Shown one piece after another: positions 54,036 through 60,974 of a stretch of DNA of 60,974 bases (position 1 is its first letter; each line of letters starts with the position of its first letter). This DNA is from Brucella daejeonensis. GTDB lineage: Bacteria; Pseudomonadota; Alphaproteobacteria; Rhizobiales; Rhizobiaceae. The translations under genes and the position numbers were made by a program. Where the stretch lies: positions 1-60,974 of the forward strand of contig NZ_JACIJG010000019.1 in the NCBI RefSeq assembly GCF_014199265.1, written 5' to 3'. Below the pieces are notes generated by a model. The model was not told where the DNA came from, made no database searches, and saw only the letters and a list, made by a program, of their open reading frames with translations.

Positions 54036-55190
54036 CTAACCGTATGTTAAGGCAAAAGGCTCGGTTGGACTCTTTGCCGGTTGCGTGAACCACTTCGGCC
54101 CGTCGGCGGTCATATGGATATGGTCTTCCAGACGGATGCCGAACTGACCCGGAACCACGATCATTGGCTCGTTGGAAAAGCACATGCCTTCGGTCAGCGG
54201 CAGCGAGTTGCCGCGAACGATGTAGGGCGCTTCGTGAATTTCGAGACCCAGACCGTGGCCTGCGCGATGCGGAAGGCCCGGCAAGGCGTAGTCGGGCCCA
54301 AGACCGTGCCTGACGAGCGTCGCGCGGGCGGCATCGTCCAGCGTCGAACAGGCCGCGCCGATTTTCGCGGCATCGAAGACCGATTGTTGCGCTTCGCGTT
54401 CGATCTGCCAGATGCGGGAAAATTCGGCGGTTGGTTCGTCCAGCATATAGGTGCGTGTCAAATCGGAGTGGTAACCGTCGATGCGGCAACCGGTGTCCAC
54501 GAGGATGACGTCGCCGGATTGATAGAACTGTTCTCCATCCGCACCGTGCGGGAGTGACGTAGCGGTTCCAAAAGACACGATGCAGAAGCTAGAACCGCCC
54601 GCTGCGCCAAGGGCGCGATGCTGTTCATCGATGAAGTGCACGACCTCGCTTGCAGCAATGCCCGGCTTGATCATCGCATGGGTGCGACGATGCACCTCCA
54701 GGGTAAGATCCATGGCGTACTGAATGATGGCGATCTCGCTGACGGACTTGCGGATGCGCTGTTCGCGGATCAGCGCCCCACCGTCGAGCAAGCGCTCCGG
54801 CGCGATTTCCTGTTTAAGCGCGTTATAGACAAACAGGGGTACGGCATCGTCAACGGCAAGCGTGGCACCCGCCGGAAGCAGCGAGGCGACGAGAGATGCG
54901 CTGTCTTCTTCTTCCTGCCAGGCGCAAATCTCTCCCGGCAGATGCGGCAGGCTTTCAACGCGGCTCTGTTCAAAGCCGGGAACGATATAAATGACTTTGG
55001 ACGGTGTGACGAGCGTGCCCAGAAAGCGTTCGCTGATGTGCCAGACGAGTCCCGTGAAATAACGAAGGCTTTCGGTCGGGCCGATCAACAGGCCGCCGAT
55101 ACCCCGATCGCGCAGCTTGTCCTGTAGCAGCGCCAGTCGCTGCAACCGTTCTTCGTTTCCAATTTTCGGGGGAGAGGACATCGAAGTCAT
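54036..55190 (-). CDS. M24-family Xaa-Pro aminopeptidase
   Basis: A 384-aa metallopeptidase with the pita-bread fold. Metal ligands are in [18 protein letters not shown] (two Asp), [15 protein letters not shown] (His) and [11 protein letters not shown] and RLEDHIHM (Glu). It cleaves N-terminal residues before proline or related bonds. I take ATG 55190 (MTSMSSPPK); an ATG nine bases later is possible. The frame to 55301 is unlikely. Confidence 0.9.
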   Translation of the reverse strand: MTSMSSPPKIGNEERLQRLALLQDKLRDRGIGGLLIGPTESLRYFTGLVWHISERFLGTLVTPSKVIYIVPGFEQSRVESLPHLPGEICAWQEEEDSASLVASLLPAGATLAVDDAVPLFVYNALKQEIAPERLLDGGALIREQRIRKSVSEIAIIQYAMDLTLEVHRRTHAMIKPGIAASEVVHFIDEQHRALGAAGGSSFCIVSFGTATSLPHGADGEQFYQSGDVILVDTGCRIDGYHSDLTRTYMLDEPTAEFSRIWQIEREAQQSVFDAAKIGAACSTLDDAARATLVRHGLGPDYALPGLPHRAGHGLGLEIHEAPYIVRGNSLPLTEGMCFSNEPMIVVPGQFGIRLEDHIHMTADGPKWFTQPAKSPTEPFALTYG

Positions 55191-55455
55191 GACGTATGCC
55201 TTTATGAGCTTGTACCGGCGATACTCCGGCACCTGTAGGTTCGCGGGCAGATATATCACGACGAAGCCAGCACGAAAGACTTGTCTTCGGTCCATGCCCA
55301 AAAAACCTCGTCGGTTGTTTTTTCACTACTGGCTCGATGATTCATTACGTGAATCGTGGTTGATCTCGGACCGCGATTTCCTTTATGCCAGAGCGAGACT
55401 ATGCGCGGGCATCGTATCCTTCGGGAGCAGGTGTTCATTCGAAGGCAGGAAAGAT

Positions 55456-56580
55456 ATGCAGCCAATTTGGGCCGTCGGTTTGATGACGGGAACCGTTCTG
55501 GACGGAAATATCGATGTCGCGCTTTTGAAGACCGATGGCGAAACGGTGACGGAGTTCGGTCCCTATGCGTTGAAACCCTATCCGGCTTCGATTCTGGCTC
55601 TTCTTCAGCAGGCGCAGGCGGAAGCGCGCACCTGGAATTTCAACGGACCCGAACCGGCCGTATTCGCGGAGGCAGAAGAGGCGCTCACCCGCGCGCAGTC
55701 CGCTGCCGTCAAGGAACTGGTTGCGGAAAGCGGACTTTCAATGTCTGAGATCGAGGTGATCGGCTTTCACGGGCAGACGGTGCTTCATCGCGCTCCCCAG
55801 AATGGCAGGCTCGGGGATACGCGCCAGCTTGGCGACGGCGCCTTGATGAGCGAACTGCTCGAAACCAGAGTTGCCTACGACTTCAGAACCGCCGATATTC
55901 GTGCTGGCGGGCAGGGCGCTCCGCTGGCAGCCATCTATCATGCCGCGCTTTTGCGTAGCGCTGATGCAAACGGTGAGGCTGCGATTCTCAATCTGGGCGG
56001 TGTCGGCAATATAACCTGGTGGGATGGCGGCGATATGTTGGTGGCCTTCGATACCGGGCCAGCAAATGCGCCGATCAACGATTTCGTAAAGGCGCGTAGT
56101 CTGGGCGATATGGATCGCGACGGTCTGCTGGCAGCCAGAGGCAAGGTGGATGAGGAGCGTCTCGCCAGGCTGTTGGCGCACCCCTATATGACCACAGCCT
56201 ATCCAAAGTCTCTCGACCGTTTCGATTTCACGGCGGCAATGGCCGATGGTCTCGATGCCGAGGACGGTGCCGCGACGCTAACGGCCTTTACGGCTTCCGC
56301 CGTCGGCAAGGCGCTGGACATTCTGCCGCGTCGCCCGAAGCGCCTCGCTGTCAGCGGCGGCGGGCGCCATAACCCGACCCTCATGCATATGCTTGTTGAG
56401 CGTGCCCATGTCGAACTCGTTCCGGTCGAAACGCTGGGCTGGCGCGGCGATGCCGTGGAAGCGGAATGCTTCGCATTTCTGGCCGTCCGTGTCCTGCGTG
56501 GTCTGCCCATCAGTTTTCCGAGTACGACAGGTGTTCCCGCGCCTATGACGGGAGGAAGGCTCGCCGGTTGGCGGACATAG
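55456..56580 (+). CDS. anmK: anhydro-N-acetylmuramic acid kinase
   Basis: A 374-aa sugar kinase that opens and phosphorylates 1,6-anhydro-MurNAc in peptidoglycan recycling. Motifs are [39 protein letters not shown] and [11 protein letters not shown]. The ATP/sugar N-motif reads [11 protein letters not shown], a little different from the common GLMSGTSLDG. ATG 55456 follows AGGCAGG. Longer upstream readings lie in non-coding sequence. Confidence 0.93.
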   Translation: MQPIWAVGLMTGTVLDGNIDVALLKTDGETVTEFGPYALKPYPASILALLQQAQAEARTWNFNGPEPAVFAEAEEALTRAQSAAVKELVAESGLSMSEIEVIGFHGQTVLHRAPQNGRLGDTRQLGDGALMSELLETRVAYDFRTADIRAGGQGAPLAAIYHAALLRSADANGEAAILNLGGVGNITWWDGGDMLVAFDTGPANAPINDFVKARSLGDMDRDGLLAARGKVDEERLARLLAHPYMTTAYPKSLDRFDFTAAMADGLDAEDGAATLTAFTASAVGKALDILPRRPKRLAVSGGGRHNPTLMHMLVERAHVELVPVETLGWRGDAVEAECFAFLAVRVLRGLPISFPSTTGVPAPMTGGRLAGWRT

Positions 56581-56882
56581 GGCTGCACGAGCGGTCAATC
56601 ACGTGTAGTTCGGGGGTATCTTGCGGTGAGGTATTCCAGATCGCGGCCAAAGGACGAAATTTACTCATGATGAATTATGTTTTTGCGATGCAATGCGCTA
56701 TAATATGTCCCTCTTTCAGCGAATTTACCGGTCGAGCACAAGTTAAACTTACCTAACGGCAGCGCCGCGCCGGTATTTCAATTTCATTGCATATAAGCAG
56801 GAAAAGATAGAAGATCGATGCAATCTTCACCTTGATTTAGGCAATTTCTCTTTATTGGTCTTAACTCTCAAGGAGAAATGCA
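56581..56882. other. intergenic region with AT-rich promoter-like sequence
   Basis: About 300 bases, GC-rich at first and then AT-rich (56680-56880). No gene is supported. The AT-rich half before the SUOX-fold gene is a likely promoter region, and AAGGAG lies just before its ATG. Confidence 0.4.
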
Positions 56883-57389
56883 ATGAGCTTCATCCGTCTT
56901 TTTTTCTGCCTCGTTTTACCGCTCGCCTGGATATCCGGTGCCGCTGCCGAGCCGCTGTCGCAACCGGCGGGCAAGCCGATCCTCGTCATATCCGGCAATA
57001 TCTCCAACACCAATGTCGGAAATACCGCGCAGTTCGACAGGGATATGCTGGAGGCGTTGGGGCTACAGACTATCGTGACCGCCAATCCCTGGTATGACGG
57101 CCGTATTCGCTTCGAAGGCGTTTCCATGGAGAAGCTCATGACGCTCGTGGGCGCGAAGGGCACGAAAGTGACCGCGGTTGCCCTGAACGATTATACCAGC
57201 AATATCCCGATGGATGACTTCAGGAATTTCAACGTTATCCTTGCGTTGAAACGGGATGGCAATTACATGCCGGTGCGAGACAAAGGACCATTGTTTATTA
57301 TCTATCCGTATGATAGCGACCCGCAGCTTCAAAGACAGACCTATTATACACGTTCCGCGTGGCAGGTTGCCAAGCTGATAGTTGAATAG
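56883..57389 (+). CDS. periplasmic SUOX-fold (molybdopterin-domain-like) protein
   Basis: A 168-aa exported protein: a signal peptide (hydrophobic run ending SGAAAEP) then a domain resembling the oxidoreductase molybdopterin-binding fold (PILVISGNISNTN, FEGVSMEKLMTLVGAKG, VALNDYTSNIPMDDF, GPLFIIYPY). The mature protein has no cysteine, so the usual Mo ligand is absent and enzyme activity is unlikely. Nine bases before a membrane GGDEF-EAL gene, it is probably a periplasmic partner or sensor. Confidence 0.8.
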   Translation: MSFIRLFFCLVLPLAWISGAAAEPLSQPAGKPILVISGNISNTNVGNTAQFDRDMLEALGLQTIVTANPWYDGRIRFEGVSMEKLMTLVGAKGTKVTAVALNDYTSNIPMDDFRNFNVILALKRDGNYMPVRDKGPLFIIYPYDSDPQLQRQTYYTRSAWQVAKLIVE

Positions 57390-57398
57390 AGGCGCAGT

Positions 57399-59360
57399 GT
57401 GAGACGAATCCTGGGCGTCATTATCTGTTGTTTCGTCGTGGCAACGGCCTATATCGCCTATGTGATCACCGAGCGGCAGACCGCGCTTCAGAAATTTTCC
57501 CGCTATAATGATTCCTGGTCGGTCGGACAGACCGTCTCGGAATATATGCGGCTGGAGCATGTCGTGGCCGACTTCGCGCTCGACACCACCGATGAGATGC
57601 GCGAGAAGGTGCGGCTCCGCCTCGATATCATGCTTGGGCGGCTGGAACTGCTGCAACAGGGAAACCTGCGGTCGTTCATTCAGGGCGATCCGGATCGCCA
57701 CGAACTGTTTCTCAAGCTGAGCGATGTCCTGAATGCTCTCGATGCGCAGTTGGACCATCTCGATTCCGCTGGCGCCCGGGCCATACTGCCGTTGATGGCC
57801 GCGCTCGACGGACCTATGACCGGGCTTGCGTCAGCTTCCGTCGAGTACGATGTCGGTGTCATCGATGTCGCGCAGGCTGAGGTGAAGCAACTTCACTTCA
57901 TTTACACGGCGCTTGCCGCGGGACTCATTCTCTGCGGCGTCATCCTTGTTATTCTTTTGTTGCGGCATAACAAACTGCTCGACCGCGCGCATGGAAATAT
58001 GCAGCGCCTTACCGCCGATTTGCGGGAAGCTACCGGCGAATTGCAGGCCCAGAACTATCGGCTGGAACACGATGCCCATCACGATGCGCTGACAGGTCTG
58101 CCGAACCGTGTGCTGTTTCGGCAGGATCTGGAGAAGCGTTTGCAAGTCGCTCAGGCGGGAGGGGCATCGGCGAACGTCTTTCTGCTCGATCTCGATGGGT
58201 TCAAGGATGTCAATGACACGCTCGGCCACGATGTCGGCGACGCTTTGTTGCAAGCCGTAGCGGAACGGCTGACGAATCTTGTAGCGCAGGGCGATATCGT
58301 CTGTCGGCTTGGCGGCGACGAGTTTGCGCTGTTGTCCACCGGACTGTCCGAGGAAGCCGCCGTCGCCCTATCCAACCGCCTGATGGATGTCATCGGCAGG
58401 CCATATCCTGTCGGCGAATTGGAAATTAAGATCGGAACCTGTGTTGGCATCGCGATTTCGCAGGGTGAACCCGACACGGAAGAACTCTTCAAACATGCCG
58501 ATCTCGCCCTTTATGAAGCAAAGGCGCTTGGTCCCGGCCATTCCAGCGTTTTCAAGCCGCTGATGCAGACCCGCTTGCGCGAGAAGAAATCTTTCGAATC
58601 CGATCTTCAGAAAGCCCTGCAGAACGGTGAAATGGAAGTCTATTATCAACCGCAAGCCACGACGAATGACCGGGAGATCCAGGGTTATGAAGCGTTGCTG
58701 CGATGGACTCATCCGGTGCGCGGGGCGGTATCGCCGGTAGATTTCATCCCGGTCGCCGAGAAAATCGGCTTTATCCGCGCGCTCGGTGACTGGGTTCTGG
58801 AGACAGCCTGCGCCGAAGCGGCCCAGTGGAGCGCTCCGCTCAAGATCGCGGTCAATCTTTCTCCGGTCCAGTTCCGAAGTCTCGATCTCATTCAAAGCGT
58901 CGTTGGTGCGCTTGAGTCGAGCGGATTGAACCCGGAGCGACTGGAGCTCGAGATAACCGAGTCAGTTCTACTCGACAAGAATGAGCAGACATTGAGTACG
59001 CTTCGGCAATTGAAGGGACTTGGCATCCAGATCGCCATGGACGATTTCGGCACCGGCTATTCATCGCTGGGCAGCCTCAGCGGCTTCCCTTTCGACAAGA
59101 TCAAGATCGACCGTTCTTTCGTGCGTGATGTGACCACGCGAGCCGATGCGTTTGCCATTGTCGAACTCGTAACCGGGGTTGGGCGAAGCCTGAAGATGGT
59201 GACCATTGCCGAAGGTATCGAAACCGAAGAACAGCTTGAGTGTCTCAAACGGCTCGGTTGCGACCAGGTCCAGGGCTATCTGATCGGCAGACCCGTGCCC
59301 GCATCAAAATTACAGCACCTTCATGGTGGCCGGCAATCCGCGGTCAGGAACGCCAGATAG
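57399..59360 (+). CDS. membrane GGDEF-EAL c-di-GMP enzyme
   Basis: A 653-aa protein from GTG 57399. A transmembrane helix at ~2-23 and another at ~168-190 (LHFIYTALAAGLILCGVILVILLL) enclose a periplasmic four-helix-like sensor. A GGDEF domain follows with GGDEF at 305-309, intact. The inhibitory R-x-x-D site is absent (AQGD at 296-299). The EAL domain has EAL at 431-433, ITESVLL, MDDFGTGYSS and VTIAEGIETEEQ, with active-site residues present. Both synthesis and hydrolysis are possible. Confidence 0.93.
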   Translation: MRRILGVIICCFVVATAYIAYVITERQTALQKFSRYNDSWSVGQTVSEYMRLEHVVADFALDTTDEMREKVRLRLDIMLGRLELLQQGNLRSFIQGDPDRHELFLKLSDVLNALDAQLDHLDSAGARAILPLMAALDGPMTGLASASVEYDVGVIDVAQAEVKQLHFIYTALAAGLILCGVILVILLLRHNKLLDRAHGNMQRLTADLREATGELQAQNYRLEHDAHHDALTGLPNRVLFRQDLEKRLQVAQAGGASANVFLLDLDGFKDVNDTLGHDVGDALLQAVAERLTNLVAQGDIVCRLGGDEFALLSTGLSEEAAVALSNRLMDVIGRPYPVGELEIKIGTCVGIAISQGEPDTEELFKHADLALYEAKALGPGHSSVFKPLMQTRLREKKSFESDLQKALQNGEMEVYYQPQATTNDREIQGYEALLRWTHPVRGAVSPVDFIPVAEKIGFIRALGDWVLETACAEAAQWSAPLKIAVNLSPVQFRSLDLIQSVVGALESSGLNPERLELEITESVLLDKNEQTLSTLRQLKGLGIQIAMDDFGTGYSSLGSLSGFPFDKIKIDRSFVRDVTTRADAFAIVELVTGVGRSLKMVTIAEGIETEEQLECLKRLGCDQVQGYLIGRPVPASKLQHLHGGRQSAVRNAR

Positions 59361-59473
59361 GCGTCTTTGCGTGGATGACGGGCAGGGTGCTGGTTTGTCG
59401 AAGCCAAATCAGCTTATGTTCAAATCCTGGATAATGTTAAATGCGTTCAGACGACGCGCACCGAACATGAGGG

Positions 59474-60172
59474 TTGGGCGGGAAATTGTTGAAAGTACAT
59501 GGAATAGACGTTCCGATTGCTGCGGACGAAGTTTCGCCGGTCATCTGGCAGGCTTTGACGAGTGGGAGCTATGAGGCCAAGGAAGCGCGTTCGATCTATA
59601 AGGCGGTGAAACCTGGCGACAGGGTGCTGGAACTTGGTTCGGGGATCGGGATCATTACCTCGATCATTGCCGGAATAGCGGATGTGTCCGTATGGGCTTT
59701 CGAGGCCAACCCAGCGACCGCGGCGCTCGCACGCAGGGTGATCGATGCCAACGATCTCGACAATGTGGTTCTGTCTCAGGGCATATTGAGCGCGGGCGAA
59801 CCTGGTTCGTTTTGCTTTTATGTCCGGCGGGACTTGTGGATGTCCTCCATGGATGAAAATCAGGGTCCTTATGAACGCACGATCGAATTGCAGTCGAATA
59901 ATATCGATGAATTCATAAACACGCATGATATCAATGTTCTGGTGATGGACATTGAAGGCGCGGAACGGGATCTGCTGCTGAAAGCCGATCTGCCGGGCGT
60001 TGAGCGTATATTTCTGGAACTTCACGATCATCTTTATGGCCTGACCGGGATCAGGGAGATGACCCATGCTCTTGCTGCAAAGGGTTATGCCTATGATCCG
60101 CGGGGGTCGCAGGGGCCTTGCGTGCTGTTCGCTAAAGATGACGGTATCCGCGTATATGAGCCCGAGGAGTGA
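59474..60172 (+). CDS. FkbM-family methyltransferase
   Basis: A ~232-aa SAM-dependent methyltransferase. The SAM motif is VLELGSGIGIITS, followed by VWAFEANPATAALARRVI and the FkbM end motif VMDIEGAERDLL. The start is uncertain: TTG 59474 or TTG 59486/59489; GGGCGGGA favours the later ones. No polysaccharide or natural-product genes are nearby, so the substrate is unknown. Confidence 0.82.
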   Translation: MGGKLLKVHGIDVPIAADEVSPVIWQALTSGSYEAKEARSIYKAVKPGDRVLELGSGIGIITSIIAGIADVSVWAFEANPATAALARRVIDANDLDNVVLSQGILSAGEPGSFCFYVRRDLWMSSMDENQGPYERTIELQSNNIDEFINTHDINVLVMDIEGAERDLLLKADLPGVERIFLELHDHLYGLTGIREMTHALAAKGYAYDPRGSQGPCVLFAKDDGIRVYEPEE

Positions 60173-60207
60173 TCGATCAGGCCTTCTCATTGCTATGGAT
60201 ATGTAGA

Positions 60208-60231
60208 AGGCGGTCGAAAGGCCGCCTTTTT
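60208..60231 (+). terminator. rho-independent terminator
   Basis: AGGCGG and CCGCCT pair tightly around the loop, with TTTTT following. It ends the FkbM transcript before the rRNA leader. Confidence 0.8.
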
Positions 60232-60333
60232 ACGTGAACAGATCGGAATCGAATGGCGCAATGGGTTTCCATATGATTAAATCTATTCGATTTCCCTGTG
60301 GAAAGAATTTTTGCAAAAACGTGACGATTGTCG

Positions 60334-60363
60334 TTGACAGTTTTGATTGGCGGGGTCTATATG
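60334..60363 (+). promoter_or_regulatory. upstream rRNA promoter candidate
   Basis: TTGACA at 60334-60339 and TATATG at 60358-60363 are spaced 18 bases. It lies ~565 bases before 16S rRNA and fits a first rRNA promoter. Confidence 0.6.
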
Positions 60364-60544
60364 GCGCCACAACGAGGGCGGCGACGCTGCTAGCGGCAGG
60401 TTGCTTCGTCCTTGAGTTCTGGTGAAAGCGGTTGACTTTGGGTTGGCTTGTGAGTAGGTGGGGCGTCTCGGCGGGGTGGAAGCCTTGTTGAGATTTGAAG
60501 GGAAGAACGACTTATAAGTTTGTGATTTTCTTCAAAAAAATGGG

Positions 60545-60573
60545 TTGACACACTGAACGGTGTGGACTAGATA
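60545..60573 (+). promoter_or_regulatory. main rRNA promoter candidate
   Basis: TTGACA (60545-60550) and TAGATA (60568-60573) are spaced exactly 17 bases, an excellent sigma70-type promoter ~355 bases ahead of 16S rRNA. Confidence 0.75.
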
Positions 60574-60678
60574 CCCGGCACCGCTGAGACGGGGCGCAGA
60601 CGAGACTGAGACGATGAGTTGAGGTTGGGCTGCGGAACTGGTTGAGCGGGTGAGATTTTCGACGGTTTTGAGACTGTC

Positions 60679-60694
60679 TGTTCTTTGACAATTT
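60679..60694 (+). promoter_or_regulatory. rRNA boxA antitermination sequence
   Basis: TGTTCTTTGACAATTT closely matches the rRNA boxA consensus (TGCTCTTTAACAATTT). It recruits the Nus antitermination complex, preventing early termination in the rRNA operon. Confidence 0.75.
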
Positions 60695-60927
60695 TATACA
60701 GAAGAAAGAGAAACGTGGGCGGCATAGTCTGCGGATGGCCTGAGAGATCGGGTTGTCACAATGAACTTTGGCGGACACGTTTCTTGATAGAACTATGTTA
60801 CCTGGATGGTCAGAGATGATCGTCTGGTGTGTAAAATATGTTCTCGTCAATTTGAGCGTGACCACGGTTCATGCCTCTGTCGGAGACGATGGGGGTTTTG
60901 ACCAAAAGAAGCCAATTATCAAATTTT

Positions 60928-60974
60928 CAACTTGAGAGTTTGATCCTGGCTCAGAACGAACGCTGGCGGCAGGC
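60928..60974 (+). rRNA. 16S ribosomal RNA, 5' end (partial)
   Basis: The window ends in the first ~47 bases of 16S rRNA, with the universal GAGTTTGATCCTGGCTCAG and the alphaproteobacterial AACGAACGCTGGCGGCAGGC. The exact mature 5' end is approximate. Confidence 0.97.

Noticed and set aside
55117..55455. Upstream extension of anmK
   Set aside because: The added ~113 residues are unlike any kinase N-terminus, while ATG 55456 has a good ribosome site and fits the family length.
1..60974. CRISPR array, prophage or insertion sequence
   Set aside because: No regularly spaced short repeats, transposase, integrase or phage structural genes are visible on either strand.

Overview
The window looks like a chromosomal stretch of an alphaproteobacterium of the Brucella/Ochrobactrum group (Rhizobiales). 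The basis is the moderately high GC content, the dense run of polar amino acid ABC transporters, Rhizobiales-type regulators and small proteins, and the first ~47 bases of an alphaproteobacterial 16S rRNA at the right edge. The species is inferred, not proven. No phage, insertion sequence or CRISPR array is visible. The region is mostly a catabolic and transport region ending at an rRNA operon.

Left part (1-6 kb): a LacI-type regulator precedes a polar amino acid-type ABC transporter (two permeases, binding protein, ATPase), a D-2-hydroxyacid dehydrogenase and a small alpha/beta-barrel protein. A perfect palindrome with a central CG lies over the presumed transporter promoter. 6-21 kb: a membrane dipeptidase is divergent from a dipeptide ABC operon (binding protein, two permeases, two ATPases) that ends in a D-aminopeptidase-like serine hydrolase. 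Then come adenine deaminase, an Lrp regulator divergent from a lysine 6-dehydrogenase-like enzyme, two tandem basic-amino-acid binding proteins, a DadA-like FAD oxidoreductase and an aldo/keto reductase. Together they suggest uptake and breakdown of peptides and amino acids, including D-forms.

22-30 kb is more mixed: an AraC regulator, tRNA-Asn, a DnaQ-like exonuclease, a frameshifted small gene and two very small membrane proteins, a GH25 lysozyme-like lipoprotein, and a MocR regulator paired with a PNPOx-like protein. 30-38 kb holds two more complete amino acid ABC transporters around a RocB-like M20 peptidase. They are followed by LrgAB, a small GNAT protein, an FMN reductase and SerA.

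42-48.6 kb: a peptide deformylase-like protein that has lost its metal ligands is followed by an acyl-CoA degradation operon (acyl-CoA synthetase, HSD10-type SDR, thiolase, acyl-CoA dehydrogenase) divergent from an AraC regulator. 48.7-54 kb is a coherent module for oxygen-independent ubiquinone synthesis: a Crp/Fnr regulator, ubiT-ubiU-ubiV on the minus strand, and ubiD-ubiX on the plus strand. A perfect FNR-type box lies between the two arms, placed so that it could drive ubiTUV.

54-61 kb: an M24 aminopeptidase, AnmK, a cofactor-less molybdopterin-fold periplasmic protein paired with a membrane GGDEF-EAL enzyme, an FkbM methyltransferase, then a ~0.7 kb rRNA leader with two sigma70-like promoters and a boxA ahead of 16S rRNA.
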